Assembly (NCBI RefSeq): GCF_020520425.1
Contig: NC_079492.1
Span: 143,747,861-143,811,860 of the forward strand
Direction: 5' to 3'
Source of the DNA: Spinacia oleracea
Lineage: Eukaryota; Streptophyta; Magnoliopsida; Caryophyllales; Amaranthaceae
Length of the DNA: 64,000 bases
In this document: positions 20,466-31,436 of the stretch, one piece after another
Position numbering within the stretch: position 1 is the stretch's first letter
Layout: each line of letters starts with the position of its first letter
The notes under the pieces: generated by a model
The model's input: the letters and a program-made list of their open reading frames with translations, nothing else
Database searches by the model: none
What the model was told of the DNA's origin: nothing
Translations under genes and position numbers: made by a program

Positions 20466-23400
20466 ATGGCAGCCAATTGCATTTGCTCAGTTCATAGGAA
20501 CTCAACCCCAACTTCACACGCCCCACCAACAACTCGGTTAGGTTCCCTTCAAATTCCATCCTCCTCATTTCTCAAAATTAGGGATACCGCCAAATTCAAC
20601 CCCATTAACAATGGCGCTTTTACAAGAACAATCGGAAGAAGAAGAAGAGAGGGAGGAATAGTGTGCAGTATTCTACCGGTAGATCCATGGGCACCCAACA
20701 TTGATTCCCAGAGCATTGCTTCTCAGCTATTCGCTTTCTCTCTCTTCCCTTACCTGGGTTTTCTCTACTTTATCACCAAGTCCAAATCTGCTCCAAAACT
20801 CACCGTTTTTGGGTTCTATTTCCTGCTTGCGTTTGTGGGTGCCACCAGTAAGTTCTTCTCCCTTCTGTTTAATCTTTATTTTCTGTGTTTTTTTTTTGTA
20901 AGTTTTGTTTTAAGGGCTTATGATTTTGTTGCAATTATTAGGACTTTTATATGAATATTGACATTTGTGAACTGTGAATTGTGAATTTGAGTAATTTTCC
21001 TTGTTATTTTGGTTGCTAATGGGAAATCTTAATTAGATTAGGTGGTTGTTTAGTTGATTTGTATTAGTTTGAGAAGTTAAGAAGAAGAAGCTAGGATGAT
21101 TCCCAAGGAACTTTTAGAATGCTCGAAACCGAGGAGAAGCTATTCACTAGTTTGGATTTGGTTATCCTGTTCAAAGAACATCCTGCATATTACCAAACTC
21201 TAGGAAGTGATGTTGGATAAGTAGAAAAGGGATCGAGAATGCTCGAAATTGAGGAAGAATAGATAGCTTCTAACTTCCTGGTTTGTATTTGATTGTCCTG
21301 TTTAGGATATTTTGCAAATTACCACACACTAAAAGGTGCTTGAAGTTTGGTGTACGTAGCGTTATCCTCACACAACGAATTGATGCGTGGGATTAAAGTT
21401 TGCTTTGTAACTTTTGATTAAAGAGAAAGAGATTAGGAAGATTATATTATCATTAGAAATGCGCATACTTTGTGTTAGGAAAAGATGGAATCTGATTCCC
21501 TCTGTGGTCTTTATAAGAACTTGGGATTCTCCAAACATTGCAGAACAGGTGGTTCTTTTGCTTTAAGACAGCTAATAATTTAGGGCGAAGGGGTTGATAG
21601 ATTTTAAGAATCATAGCAAGCAGGATATATAAGGTCCTATAAAACATCACTTGGCAAAGTTCTTCATTTAGTGCAATAAGCTTTTTGTATCAGAAACTCA
21701 AAACCCACCTAGGTCCAGGAAGAAAATGAATTCCTCACAGTCCAAATTCCATGAGGCAGCCCTAGATGAAGCACAACTGAGGGCAACATTCAGGAAACAT
21801 GATATCAACGATGATGGGCACTTGAATAAGGAAGAACTGAAGGAAGCCTTTCGGAGATTGGGTGCAATTATGCCTAGTTGGAGAGCAGATCGTGCAATCT
21901 ATTACACTGATATTGATATTGATGGAGTCATAGATGAAGAGGAGATCGATCAGCTAGTGGCTTATGCAGTTGAATGCGGTTATACACTTGATTGAGAGTT
22001 GAGACTTCTTTGTATTGGTTATGAGCATAAAAAATTTTCTGAAATATAAAAAAGTCATATCTATGTTTTCTTAATCTTGATGACTCTGTAGCTTTATAAT
22101 TTAATCAATTGGGATCCTATTTTTGTGATAAAATCTATTGTATTGCGTTTCTATAGAACTCTATCCCCTTTTCCTCAGGCCATATTGGTGTAACAACCGC
22201 TTTAAAGGACATTGATAAGATACTACATCTTTTATCTCTTTCTGCTTAAATTATTCTGCTATGTAAATATTAAAATCTACGCGCAGATTCCATTGTCTCT
22301 TCAAGCGTTAGATTACTGGTTTTATATCTTCGCTATGTAGTACTTCTGTAGAATCCATCTAGTTAATCTCTCGAGGGAAATTGTAGTATTTTTGGTAAAA
22401 ATGATTCTAAAACTGGGATTGTTTTCCTAGTTAAGTTAGAGAAATCCTTGCTTCACCAATGCCGAGAGAGTAGAGGCACTAATAGCTCCTTATTTCTTAA
22501 ACCCAAAGCACTTCGAGCTGAGACATGTTGTGGATATAAATTTCCTAATAAAAATTGGACTGAGAGGGCATGATGCCATATCATTTACAAAAAATGTGTT
22601 TTGTGAGAAGTATTGATAGTCGTATCGATTGGTTGTGTTCGGTGTGGGGCCAATTGATGGCGAGAGAACGAGTTGTGAAGACGTTGGAAGTTCATACACA
22701 ATATGCTCTGGTATACTGAAGTCGCAAGCTTAAATACACGATGTTCAGGAGATGCCAACAATAGGATCACTTTCAGAATGCTTGGTACTCGAGGTGTCAT
22801 GGTATATTTAGGGCATTGGGGAAGTTCCCTTTCTATCTCTATGGAAAGACTCCCCGTTGGCCTGCAAGTTAGTCTCAAGGCAGTCAAGGGTGAGAGTTAC
22901 AACTGTCATGATGGTTTTTACCATGCCTGATGTGGGTACAGTGATATCTATGGTGATGGGGATCCTGGTATGGAGACGACTACCATCTGTACACATGTGT
23001 CGTGGGCCAACGGGAAGGGTCTCAATAACATAAGTTGTGGCTATGATGGCCTTGATGGGGTGAAACGATCTTAGGTATGCCATTCGTTGTTCATGTGGAT
23101 TTTGGGAACTCAAGAACTTTCCTCAAGTGTCCATTACTCCATTGATAAGTTACTTACCTTATGAGGTTTTCTGGGATATACTTAGAACCTTTCAGATGGC
23201 ATTTTTTGGCCAATTTTAAGATCTATACCATTGTGATTCTAATGGGCATAAAACCTTAAACCTGGATACTTGATAGGTATTTGTTCTGTGGGTAAGTTCC
23301 TTTTTCGAATTGTTTGTTTGCTTCACCGATCCATGAAAAGTATTTGGCCTTTTCTATGGTCAACTAGTATGGAATCTGGTGTCATCCATGATCCTAGTAA

Positions 23401-24534
23401 TTATTAGCGGCTTGAGGAGATTACTTAACTGGCCCTGAAAATGTCTCTCAATTGTGAGTTATGAACTTAAAAATACATTTTCGTAGAGTTATTTGGCCAA
23501 TGTGAATCCTTGGGTTACTGATATTTGGACTACTTTGTGTGGCTTAGATTTCCCGTTAATTTTCCATGTACTTAAACTTGGCCTTTGAAAAGGAACTCAC
23601 ATGTATGATAGAATTCTCTATTTGAGTGTGCTTCCTCTTGTTGCTAGAAATAAAGGCTAACCAATTGGGAAACTACCTCAAGCTCCAAACATAATTGGTT
23701 CTAATATGACGTCTTGTATGTTGATCTTTATCATTTTTGTGTTATTCTTGAGGTTCCTGTTTCCCTCAGGCTCCACTTTTTTTAGCGGATTTTTTTATCA
23801 AGGGAAAACCCAATTGTAAAATAGTTTTCCTTTGTTTATTTACTTGCAAGAAAAATCTGTAGAGAAAAAGGATATGGAAGTGGAAAGGAGAGGATGAATG
23901 GGAGGAGAGAAAAAGGGATGTAAACATGTAATGGAATAGAGAGGAAACAGTGGCATTCTTTCCTTACAAAAGAAAAACGTTTTCCACCTTGGGAAAGTTA
24001 TTTTTTCCCCTTAAACCAACAAAGAAAGGAAAACAGGAAAGTCATTTTCTTTTTCCAAGAAACTGTTTTCCATCAAAAAAAACGTAGCCTTAGTCCTAGA
24101 AAAAGTTCAAGATCATTCTAATTACATTAACTAGCTACTCCTTCAAGTCACTTTAATTTTTATCACTCCATGCTTTCTGACTTAAGTTTACTAATTTTCC
24201 CTTGTTGGTTTTGCTGCTCGGCCATCCTCATTGGCAGTTCCTGCTGGAATATATGGTAAGTTACTTCATCAACATTAACTATTAGTGTTATTATCCTGTA
24301 TGGTTTAAAAGGGACTGGTTTTTGAATTGATGCCTAAATTCTAGCAAGTTTTTGGTGGTAGCGAAGATACACTATGGAACTTCCCTCTCTAATGTGGACT
24401 GGTTGCATGGTGGGGCTGAGTCTCTGCTCACTCTGTCGAACTTATTTGTTGTGCTGGGATTGAGAAAAGCTCTGAGGGAACCTATAAATTCGGAAGAGAC
24501 AAAATCTGATGAAGTTTCAGGATTCAAAGAGTAG
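20466..24534 (+). CDS. Plastid-targeted small membrane protein, DUF3593-like
   Basis: Three predicted exons: 20466-20847, 24238-24255 (only 18 bases) and 24362-24534. All have GT/AG junctions and consistent phases, giving 190 residues. Residues 1 to about 65 are Ser/Thr/Arg-rich and lack acidic residues, as in a chloroplast transit peptide. The mature part has hydrophobic segments LFAFSLFPYLGFLYFITKS and LTVFGFYFLLAFVGATIPAG, then KIHYGTSLSNVDWLHGGAES and a last hydrophobic stretch LLTLSNLFVVLGL. The pattern matches, from memory, the DUF3593 family shared by cyanobacteria and plants; its function is unknown to me. The microexon encodes IPAGIY and is required to bridge the two larger exons in frame. 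Intron 1 is 3,390 bases and contains the EF-hand gene. The structure is well supported by splice phases; the family name is less sure. Confidence 0.82.
21626..21632 (+). promoter_or_regulatory. TATA box candidate for the intronic EF-hand gene
   Basis: TATATAA lies 94 bp before the ATG, giving a predicted leader of about 65 bases. It supports independent transcription inside the host intron. Confidence 0.5.
21726..21995 (+). CDS. Small EF-hand calcium-binding protein, gene nested in an intron
   Basis: A single-exon frame of 89 residues, on the same strand as and inside intron 1 of the surrounding gene. It has two complete EF-hand loops. The first is DINDDGHLNKEE (residues 26-37), with ligands D26, N28, D30, N34 and E37. 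The second is DIDIDGVIDEEE (62-73), with D62, D64, D66, D70 and E73. Each loop is flanked by amphipathic helices (LRATFRKH, LKEAFRRLG, AIYYT, IDQLVAYAV). The length fits one calmodulin lobe, as in short plant calmodulin-like or polcalcin-type proteins. It should be a calcium sensor binding two ions, but the partner is unknown. The short N-terminus has no signal peptide. A TATA box and an AT-rich 3' side suggest its own transcription unit. A coding exon alternatively spliced into the host gene is less likely, since it has both start and stop codons. Confidence 0.88.
   Translation: MNSSQSKFHEAALDEAQLRATFRKHDINDDGHLNKEELKEAFRRLGAIMPSWRADRAIYYTDIDIDGVIDEEEIDQLVAYAVECGYTLD
21996..24237. other. Remainder of intron 1, including an unexplained coding-like stretch
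   Basis: At about 22490-23115 there are overlapping minus-strand frames of about 100 codons each in sequence less AT-rich than its surroundings. No domain was recognised; it may be a decayed mobile element. At about 23810-24090 there are inverted GGGAAAAC..GTTTTCC motifs resembling a MITE without clean ends. Confidence 0.35.
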
Positions 24535-26082
24535 AATCCTTCCTCATAGGTATTAGTTGACTTGTTGTGCTTCGTTGAGTTTGGTTGATAATAGTTTAAC
24601 TTTTTCTTAGTTTAGATTGTGTGTTGAGTATTAAGCATATTACATTTGCAGATGTACGCCAACTGCTGCTGCAACTAATCAATTTCAAGGTTATGCCAAA
24701 GGTAGCCACATCAAGCATCTTGTAAAGATCGTGCCGGGAGGATGGGATTTTCCGGAGCTCAATATAGTGTAATTTGTTTTAGCTATACATGTTGCTAATT
24801 TTACAATTATACATCATCTCTCCCATCTGTTCTCCGCACTCTTATTCAGGTAATATATAATTATATACTTTGTTGCCTGGATCTTCAAACATGGTTCAAA
24901 TGTTCAATGGTCTCAGAATATAGTATAAATTATTATTTTGTGTTTATTCCCTGTATTCCTTTTGCGGTGCTATTCAATCTCTAGTATTAGGCATGATAAT
25001 TAATCACAAGGATCTTCTGAAGTAGCAAAGGTGTTTCTTTCAATCAATTGATGTGGGTTTCTAGAAAGAGAGGTTCAAAATTTAGCCCCTTCAAAAGGAA
25101 GAAACCCCTAGAAAACTATCCAAGCTGCCACCCCCTTACTCAAAATGCAAGATGAGCACCTTTGGAGGAGTTAATCTGACTAGTATTTAATTTGTGTAGT
25201 TAGATTTTCTTGGTTTGTTGAAAATTACTATTCTAGGGGTGAACTCCGTATTTTCTTATCTTAGATTTGTTCATTTTTCTAGGGGTGAAGTCTGCTTCCG
25301 ATTTTCTCCTCTTGGGACCATGGGGTCAAATAAAGTTTTATCTTATGGTATTTTTTTTTTTAAAGTGACGGAACCAAAGCTAAATGTCTACGTGCCTTCG
25401 ATTTATCTTGATATGTGGTTGAACTAAAGCTAGCTTTCTACGTGCCTTCGATTTTGGGTTCCCTTTTTTCCTTTGGAGTGCTTTGGCTTACCTAATTAAA
25501 TAAGTATATAAGGCTGGCAGTGGCCATGGTGACCCTGTACGAGCCCCCCTTTGACGGCCTGTGTACTTTGGGTCATAGTTTTGAAAAGACCGGCACAGGC
25601 ATGACAAGAAGCCCATGGACCTACACAATTAGCTAAAAATAAAGTATATGAGGGCATTAAGGTGCCTGTGCACTAGCTTGACGCGGTGCGAGCGCCCGAC
25701 AGTGCATGTTGGCCATGCGTCTGTGCTTAACCATGGGCCTACCCCTGGGATGGGCAGTACGCCAACAGCAGGCGTAGCCACTCAGATCGTAGGCTGTAGT
25801 TCATACTTCCGGTTCTTATATGGCAAGTAATATCACTTTGGTATCTAGACACGTCTTTCCTATTGGCCTTTTTTCTGTTAGTTTGCTTTGTATGTTTGGG
25901 CTTGTCTGCTCCCTCTCCATATTTCTTTGACTGGTAGGCTGTGGCTGATTCTCCTACTTACTTATTTGTCAGATTAACAAGCTTTTTTGGTTCATACCGT
26001 CATACTAGTCACTTAAGGTTTATACGAAGTATTATTTGACATTTTAGAGTGCCTATGCAATTTTGATTGTGATAAATTAATA
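24535..26082. other. Spacer downstream of the plastid protein gene
   Basis: The region just after the stop is probably 3' UTR. At 25240-25460 short imperfect repeats occur (TTTTCTAGGGGTGAA, CTACGTGCCTTCGATTT twice). A GC-richer stretch at about 25510-25800 has no recognisable frame. No gene is supported. Confidence 0.4.
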
Positions 26083-26336
26083 CTTCTTCCGTTCTCTTTT
26101 AGTTGCAACTTTTACGATTCATCCAAATTTTGCAATGCAAGTGGATATATACGGAGTAGTAAATTACATTCATGCCCCCATTTTCGGATCTAATTAGGGA
26201 AAAAAGTGGGATATTGAATATGATGAGGGTAGTTTGCTGAGAGTCAAGTAAGTAAAGTTGTCAAAAGTAGGAATGTTGCAACTAAAAAGAAACGTCCCAA
26301 AATAGAACGTTGCAACTAAAAGGGAAAGAGGAAATG
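26083..26336. mobile_element. Stowaway-like MITE (family F)
   Basis: Starts CTTCTTCCGTTCTCTTTTAG after TA and ends near AACTAAAAGGGAAAGAGGAA. It is the same family as the outer element at 42434-43257 (shared TTTTAGTTGCAAC ends). The right end is eroded. Confidence 0.6.
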
Positions 26337-26797
26337 TCAATATAATAATTAACAAATCATCAACCTTAAACAACTACTCTCTCCTTCCAAAAATAGTTAT
26401 AAGCTTACAATATTGTTTAACTACGGAGTAACAAATCTTTGATTTCAGATTAAGATCCACTATGTTTTCATTATTGATTGGAGGGTTGTTGGAGTTAACT
26501 AAAGACTTTAGGCTACAAGGGGAAAGAATAAAATGAATAGTAAAACTGCTGTCAACTAGCATGAAGCTCTTTGCTTGTACCAGCGACTCCTTATAAACCT
26601 AGCACAAGCTTCCTTCTATTTTGTTATACTAGGTAGTATCCCCATTTTGTTACCTATTCTGATAATTTACACTTGAGTAATGATTCTATTGTTTATCCTC
26701 CCTGCTTGTCTTGTCTGATTAGATAAAATGTTGAACTGAAAAATTCCCCAATAACAGCCAAGTAACCATCTGTGGGGGTTTCATGTTGGAGTTTGGA

Positions 26798-28769
26798 CTA
26801 TTCTTTAGCTTGAGAGAAGCTGGTGGGAAATGCTTGGTTATCACACAGAAAACCTTCCCATTGTTCCAACGGATAATCAATGCCTATTATTGGGGAGTTG
26901 GTTCCTGAAGTAGTGGCTGAAATTATATCTGTGATGTCTGATTCGAAATGCTGTCCATAGTTAAAACCTCCAAAGGTGCTCGTCTTGCAGGGTGATGTGG
27001 AGAAGTAGGTTGATTCCGAGGTGGCCGGTGATTGTATGAACGACTGAGGAAAACTGTTACTAGGGTGACTGTGGTTGAGTGTTGATGGCGTAAAGGCATG
27101 ATTTTCATGTCCAAATTCTTGTGTAGGAAAGAAAAATCCAGTCTCCTGGTTTTCTAAGTTCTGAGTGTCAACTCTTAGCCCTGTCTGAAAATTTAGAAGC
27201 ATATCAGGCTGCTGCTGGTATTGTGTGATGGCAAAATTGTTTTGTTTGTTGCGGTCTTGTTTTTGTGGTGATGTAGGTGCAGACTTTGAACGTGGGGCCA
27301 GTGTACAAGTATGACTCCCTCTATAGGTGATGTCGAACAGCATGGGGTCTTCATCATTTCGTTGCACTTGCTTGGTAGCGCTGCAGCCTTGAATGTTGCG
27401 GTAAGTACATCTGTAGTAGCTTCTGTAAATGCAGAAATAATCTTGCTGTTAGCTTCTATGTCTAGCTCTTTACCATCTATTTTTTTTTTACTTCTTGATG
27501 ACCTGTGAAAGTTGAATTTTTTTATATATGAGTGTTAAATTTTCTTGTTTACTTATTTAATTTTGTTTTAATTGCTTTAAGGATCTGAGATTCCATTGCA
27601 AACCTTCTAGCTGGAGATACATCTATAGTCAAATTTTTAGTAGTTGACTTTTGGAAAAAAGTCTTCTTAGTGCTGTTTTCCGTACAGGATTGCATGAGTT
27701 TTCCTTCAACTTTCTAGATGAAAATAGAGTAGATGCAAACACAAAAAAAGGGAAAAAGAAAGAGACAAAAAGATGGGGTTGGTCAACATTAGAATCAAAT
27801 CTATGTCTTTGCTTTGTAGGACTCTCGGGATATTTTTTGGACATGTTTAACAAATTTCTGATAAAAACCTTGTCTGATGATAAATATGGATGATTTGATG
27901 GACTGACTATGTACTACTTCCTCCGTTTCTTAATAGATGCATCATATTGACTTTTAACACTATTCATCTACTAACTTTGACCATATTTATTACTAATATG
28001 TAAAAACAAATTTTGTATTTTTAATTGTTATTGGGTTAACCTCAATATATATTTTCAAAATATATAATTTTTGTAATTTATATTAATATGTAATTAGAGA
28101 TATCGATGATTAAAGTTAGTATATAAATAGTGTAAAAAGTCAAAATGATGCATCTATTGTGAAACAAATGAAGTATCTTGGTAAAAACTACAGTAAGAAG
28201 TAAGTTTACCTAGGATGTTTGGCTCCTAGGATGTCTTTCTGACCATACTTCCTCCAGCTATGCCCGTCCTCAGGTGCTCCTTCGCCCGCATTTTCAGAGC
28301 TTGCTTTAGCCTGGTCTGTCCAAATGGGCATCATCTTTCTGCAACAAGTATTCCAAAACACTGTTAAAAACTCTCTTTTTAACCAGGAAATGCATTAAAA
28401 ACTCAGGTAGAAAGTTTTACGGTTTTACCTCTTTCTTGACATATTTCTGCCGTCTTGTTGAACATGAAACCCGGGGTTAAAATCCTCACTCCTAGGACTT
28501 CCAATCACCGAGAGTGGTGATTCAGGCATTGTGGTTGATGGCACCACACTCTGGTTAGACTGTTCCATTGACATTGAACCACCCCATTTCATAATCAAAA
28601 GGGCTTTCTCCAAGCAAGAATGTATCCTTTCTGCCAACATTCCTTTAGTGTCACCTGCAAGTAATACTTCTTGACTCATTTGAGCTTTCAGCTGTTTCGC
28701 TAGCGCTATCCCCTGGATTAGCTCCATCACCAACGACTCTTGCTCGTAACTTCCACAACCTTTTTCCAT
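26798..28769 (-). CDS. WRKY transcription factor, group III (WRKY41/53-like)
   Basis: Predicted exons 28769-28429, 28338-28210 and 27422-26798 give 364 residues. The N-terminus has a helical region ESLVMELIQGIALAKQLKAQ, typical of group III members such as Arabidopsis WRKY41/53. The DNA-binding domain has WRKYGQK at residues 142-148. Its zinc finger is C162-x7-C170-x23-H194-x-C196; this C2HC form defines group III. Intron 2 splits the domain at the Arg of HPRSYYRC, the conserved position for this group. The C-terminus is Gln/Asn/Ser-rich and likely activating. Group III WRKYs act in the nucleus, bind TTGAC(C/T) W-boxes and work in defence and senescence. Intron 2 contains a MITE (27917-28173). 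All key residues are intact. The exact orthologue cannot be assigned without a tree. Confidence 0.94.
27917..28173. mobile_element. Stowaway-like MITE in WRKY intron 2 (family G)
   Basis: Ends CTTCCTCCGTTTCTTAATAG and TGTGAAACAAATGAAG with TA flanks, 257 bp. The 3' half is shared with 39711-39922. Confidence 0.75.
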
Positions 28770-29142
28770 TTCCGTTTCCCTTTTCCTACTTTTTTTAAAA
28801 TTTTGCCTCAGAGTGAAAATATGCAGAATGCCAGTGTCTGTTTTCTGTTATCTGTTATCTGAACTGTCTGACGTACAGTCGTATATCAGTTATGGTTGTT
28901 ACTCTCTTGTTGTAAGTTGCATGTTTCAGCTGCCTGACAGTGCGTAATACGAATATGTGCGTACACTTACAAGAAGAAGTTGAGGAAAGGAAACCGGGCA
29001 AAGTACACGCTTGCCGGTTTGTTTCAGTTAAAAAAGGTAGCTGAAAACAAGGTGGAAGTTAAACTGTTTTAAGGATGTTTTAGGTAAGAGAGAGAAACAG
29101 AAGTGAAGGAATTATGCTCCAAATGGAAGTATAATGATATTG

Positions 29143-29249
29143 GTTATATAGAAAGTGGTAGGAGAGAGAAAATATTTGACTGTAAAAAGCAAAATGTTGA
29201 CAAAATGGAAATATAATTTGTGTAGAAAGAAAGACTAGTCTATGGTCAA
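29143..29249 (-). promoter_or_regulatory. WRKY promoter: TATA box and three W-box cores
   Basis: On the minus strand a TATATAACC lies at about 29151-29143, about 375 bp before the ATG. Immediately upstream are W-box cores: TTGACT on the plus strand at 29176-29181, TTGAC on the plus strand at 29197-29201, and TTGACC on the minus strand at 29249-29244. Clustered W-boxes are usual in WRKY promoters and suggest self- or cross-regulation; activity is inferred. Confidence 0.5.
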
Positions 29250-29399
29250 CAGAAATGAGAGTATAGAATAAGAGATGGAAAAAGAGTTCAAAATGAAGTG
29301 CTGACTAATTCAAACTTTGCTGTGATTGGTTCATTATTTGTAAGAATAGATTTGGTTATAATTAAGTGTTTGAATAAATTTAAAAAAAGGTAAAAAATG

Positions 29400-30770
29400 A
29401 GGGCTTGGACTTGTTCAAACTTTGGTTTACGCGTATATTTTAATTGTTTATTTTTGGTTTACTTGAATTTTCCTACTTTGAGCAATGATTAGGACAACAT
29501 ATTTTTGTGGTCGTGGGAATTTTTTTTAGTAATTTAATATATGATTTATGTTTTAATTTAGTAATTTACACGATTGAAATTAGAAAAATAACGTGCTATG
29601 TTTTTCTAAGCCTAAATGATTCATGGGTCCTCCTAGACAAAGACCTCTCCTCTCATCTTTTCTTTCTTCTTTGATTTTCATGGTTCATTTGTTGTCTTGT
29701 TGACCTTGTTCTAGAAGGGGAAAAACTATGAGATCCACAATTAGCGATTTGAAGCGAAGCTGGACCTTAACGGGCTTAACCGAGACATGTCGATCCGACT
29801 AGAACCCGAGTCAAAATTTGTTGGTCATGACGATGATGACCAATACTCGTAGAGAGTCAAATGACCTTGACCCGAACAACTTTTACCTTGTACTGTTCAC
29901 CTTGGTTTCACTTGTATCTAAGCTCAATTTACAATAAATAAGTTTGATAAATTCTAATAAGTTCAGGTAAGTTTTAGATAAGTTCATAATTTTAAAATAA
30001 ATGAAAATAAGCACCATATACTTTCTAATTAACATCAAAGTGACTCCCAAAGGAATCCCTTTTAATTATCAATTTCTTACCTCAACGTATATGTTATATG
30101 ATCAATAGTGGTATACGTTTGAAATCAGGAATGAAATCATGGTGGTATGGGATTGAAATTTGATTTCTAATACAATGTGTTTGGTTATATCCGGGGTAAG
30201 TATTTTGCTTTTATTTGATACCTAGAGGTTTGGTATGAGTCATACTCACCTCCCACCTTGGGTGGTTTTTAACTGTATATCTCGTGAAAGAAAGAAAATT
30301 AACCAGGTGAATTACCTGAATTATTCTTTAGGATAATGTACAAGACAACTTCAAAAATAAAGGAAATAATGAGAAAAGAGAGAACAAAGAGCCTCACACC
30401 CTAACCTCAAACTACCTAATCCTAGTTCTAATAAAATTTGATAAATAAGTTTTTAGTTGCAATGTTTAGCATTTTGTTTTATTTATTTGTCATGGTTTAC
30501 TTGAATTTTCATACTTTGAGCTATGTTATGGCAAATACTTACGGTTGTGGGGATTTTTGTAGTTTATACGAAGTATTACTTTATTATATTATTCTGAGTT
30601 ATTTTTTAATTTAGTGAGTTACACGATTAAAATCAGCAAAATAGTGTGCTACGTTTTTCCAAGACTAAATGATTCATGGGTCCTCCTAGACAACGACCTC
30701 TCGTCCCGTCCTTTCTTTCTTTGATTTTCAGGTTCGTTGTTTACCTTGTTCTAGAAGGGGCAAAAGTGCA
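29400..30770. repeat. Diverged direct duplication, about 1 kb apart
   Basis: The segment at about 29445-29741 recurs at about 30490-30766. Shared blocks include TTTACTTGAATTTTC, AATGATTCATGGGTCCTCCT and CCTTGTTCTAGAAGGGG. Neither copy has a coding frame. The spacer between them holds diverged noncoding DNA. Confidence 0.7.
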
Positions 30771-30833
30771 AAACAGAACTTGATTTGAGATCTGAAACTA
30801 ATAAGAAACTGAAATGAATCCGAAATACATCCG

Positions 30834-31003
30834 GCTAATCAGTTTTCGCCTCAAAATGTATACCGTTAATGATGATCAATACTACGGAGTAATTATGATT
30901 ACGAGAAGAAGTGATTTAGCTAACCAGTTTCCGCCTCAAAATGTATACAGTTAATGATGATCAATACTACAGAGTAATTATGATTACGAGAAGAAGTGAT
31001 TTT
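30834..31003. repeat. 85-bp tandem direct duplication
   Basis: Copy 1 is 30834-30918 and copy 2 is 30919-31003, nearly identical (only a handful of differences). Both contain TTAATGATGATCAATACTAC and ATTACGAGAAGAAGTGATTT. A recent slippage or unequal-exchange event is likely. Confidence 0.85.
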
Positions 31004-31436
31004 GGTATACTCATTATGAGAGCACAATAAACTTTTCGCGTGCTCCATTCACGTAGAGATGTATCAAATCAATAAAGTGGAATGTCAAAATCAATTTTAA
31101 TTATGCGGATTTAAGTGAGTTTTTAATACTTGGAAAACTGAATGTCCATTTTACATTTGCTGATGGTTAATAAATGTAGAAAATAAAAAACTTGAATAAT
31201 GGAATTTTAAATGGTTGTAATTTGAAGATAAGTACTCGTACTACTTATTAAAAAAAATACTCGTAATGTGGAAGTAAATACTACGGAGTAACAAATAAAC
31301 AAACCCATCAATGTATTTCGCTCCCAACTCGATTTGAAAATTGACTCGAGTCCAAAAGAAATGACTTGTTGGCTACCTCTACTCTTAAGCTGTATTGGCC
31401 ACAATGTGTCTTTTTCTAGATGACAACACTAATTAC

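Noticed and set aside
26923-27114. Second minus-strand frame and plus-strand frame 27311-27508 in the WRKY region.
   Set aside because: Shadows of WRKY exon 3.
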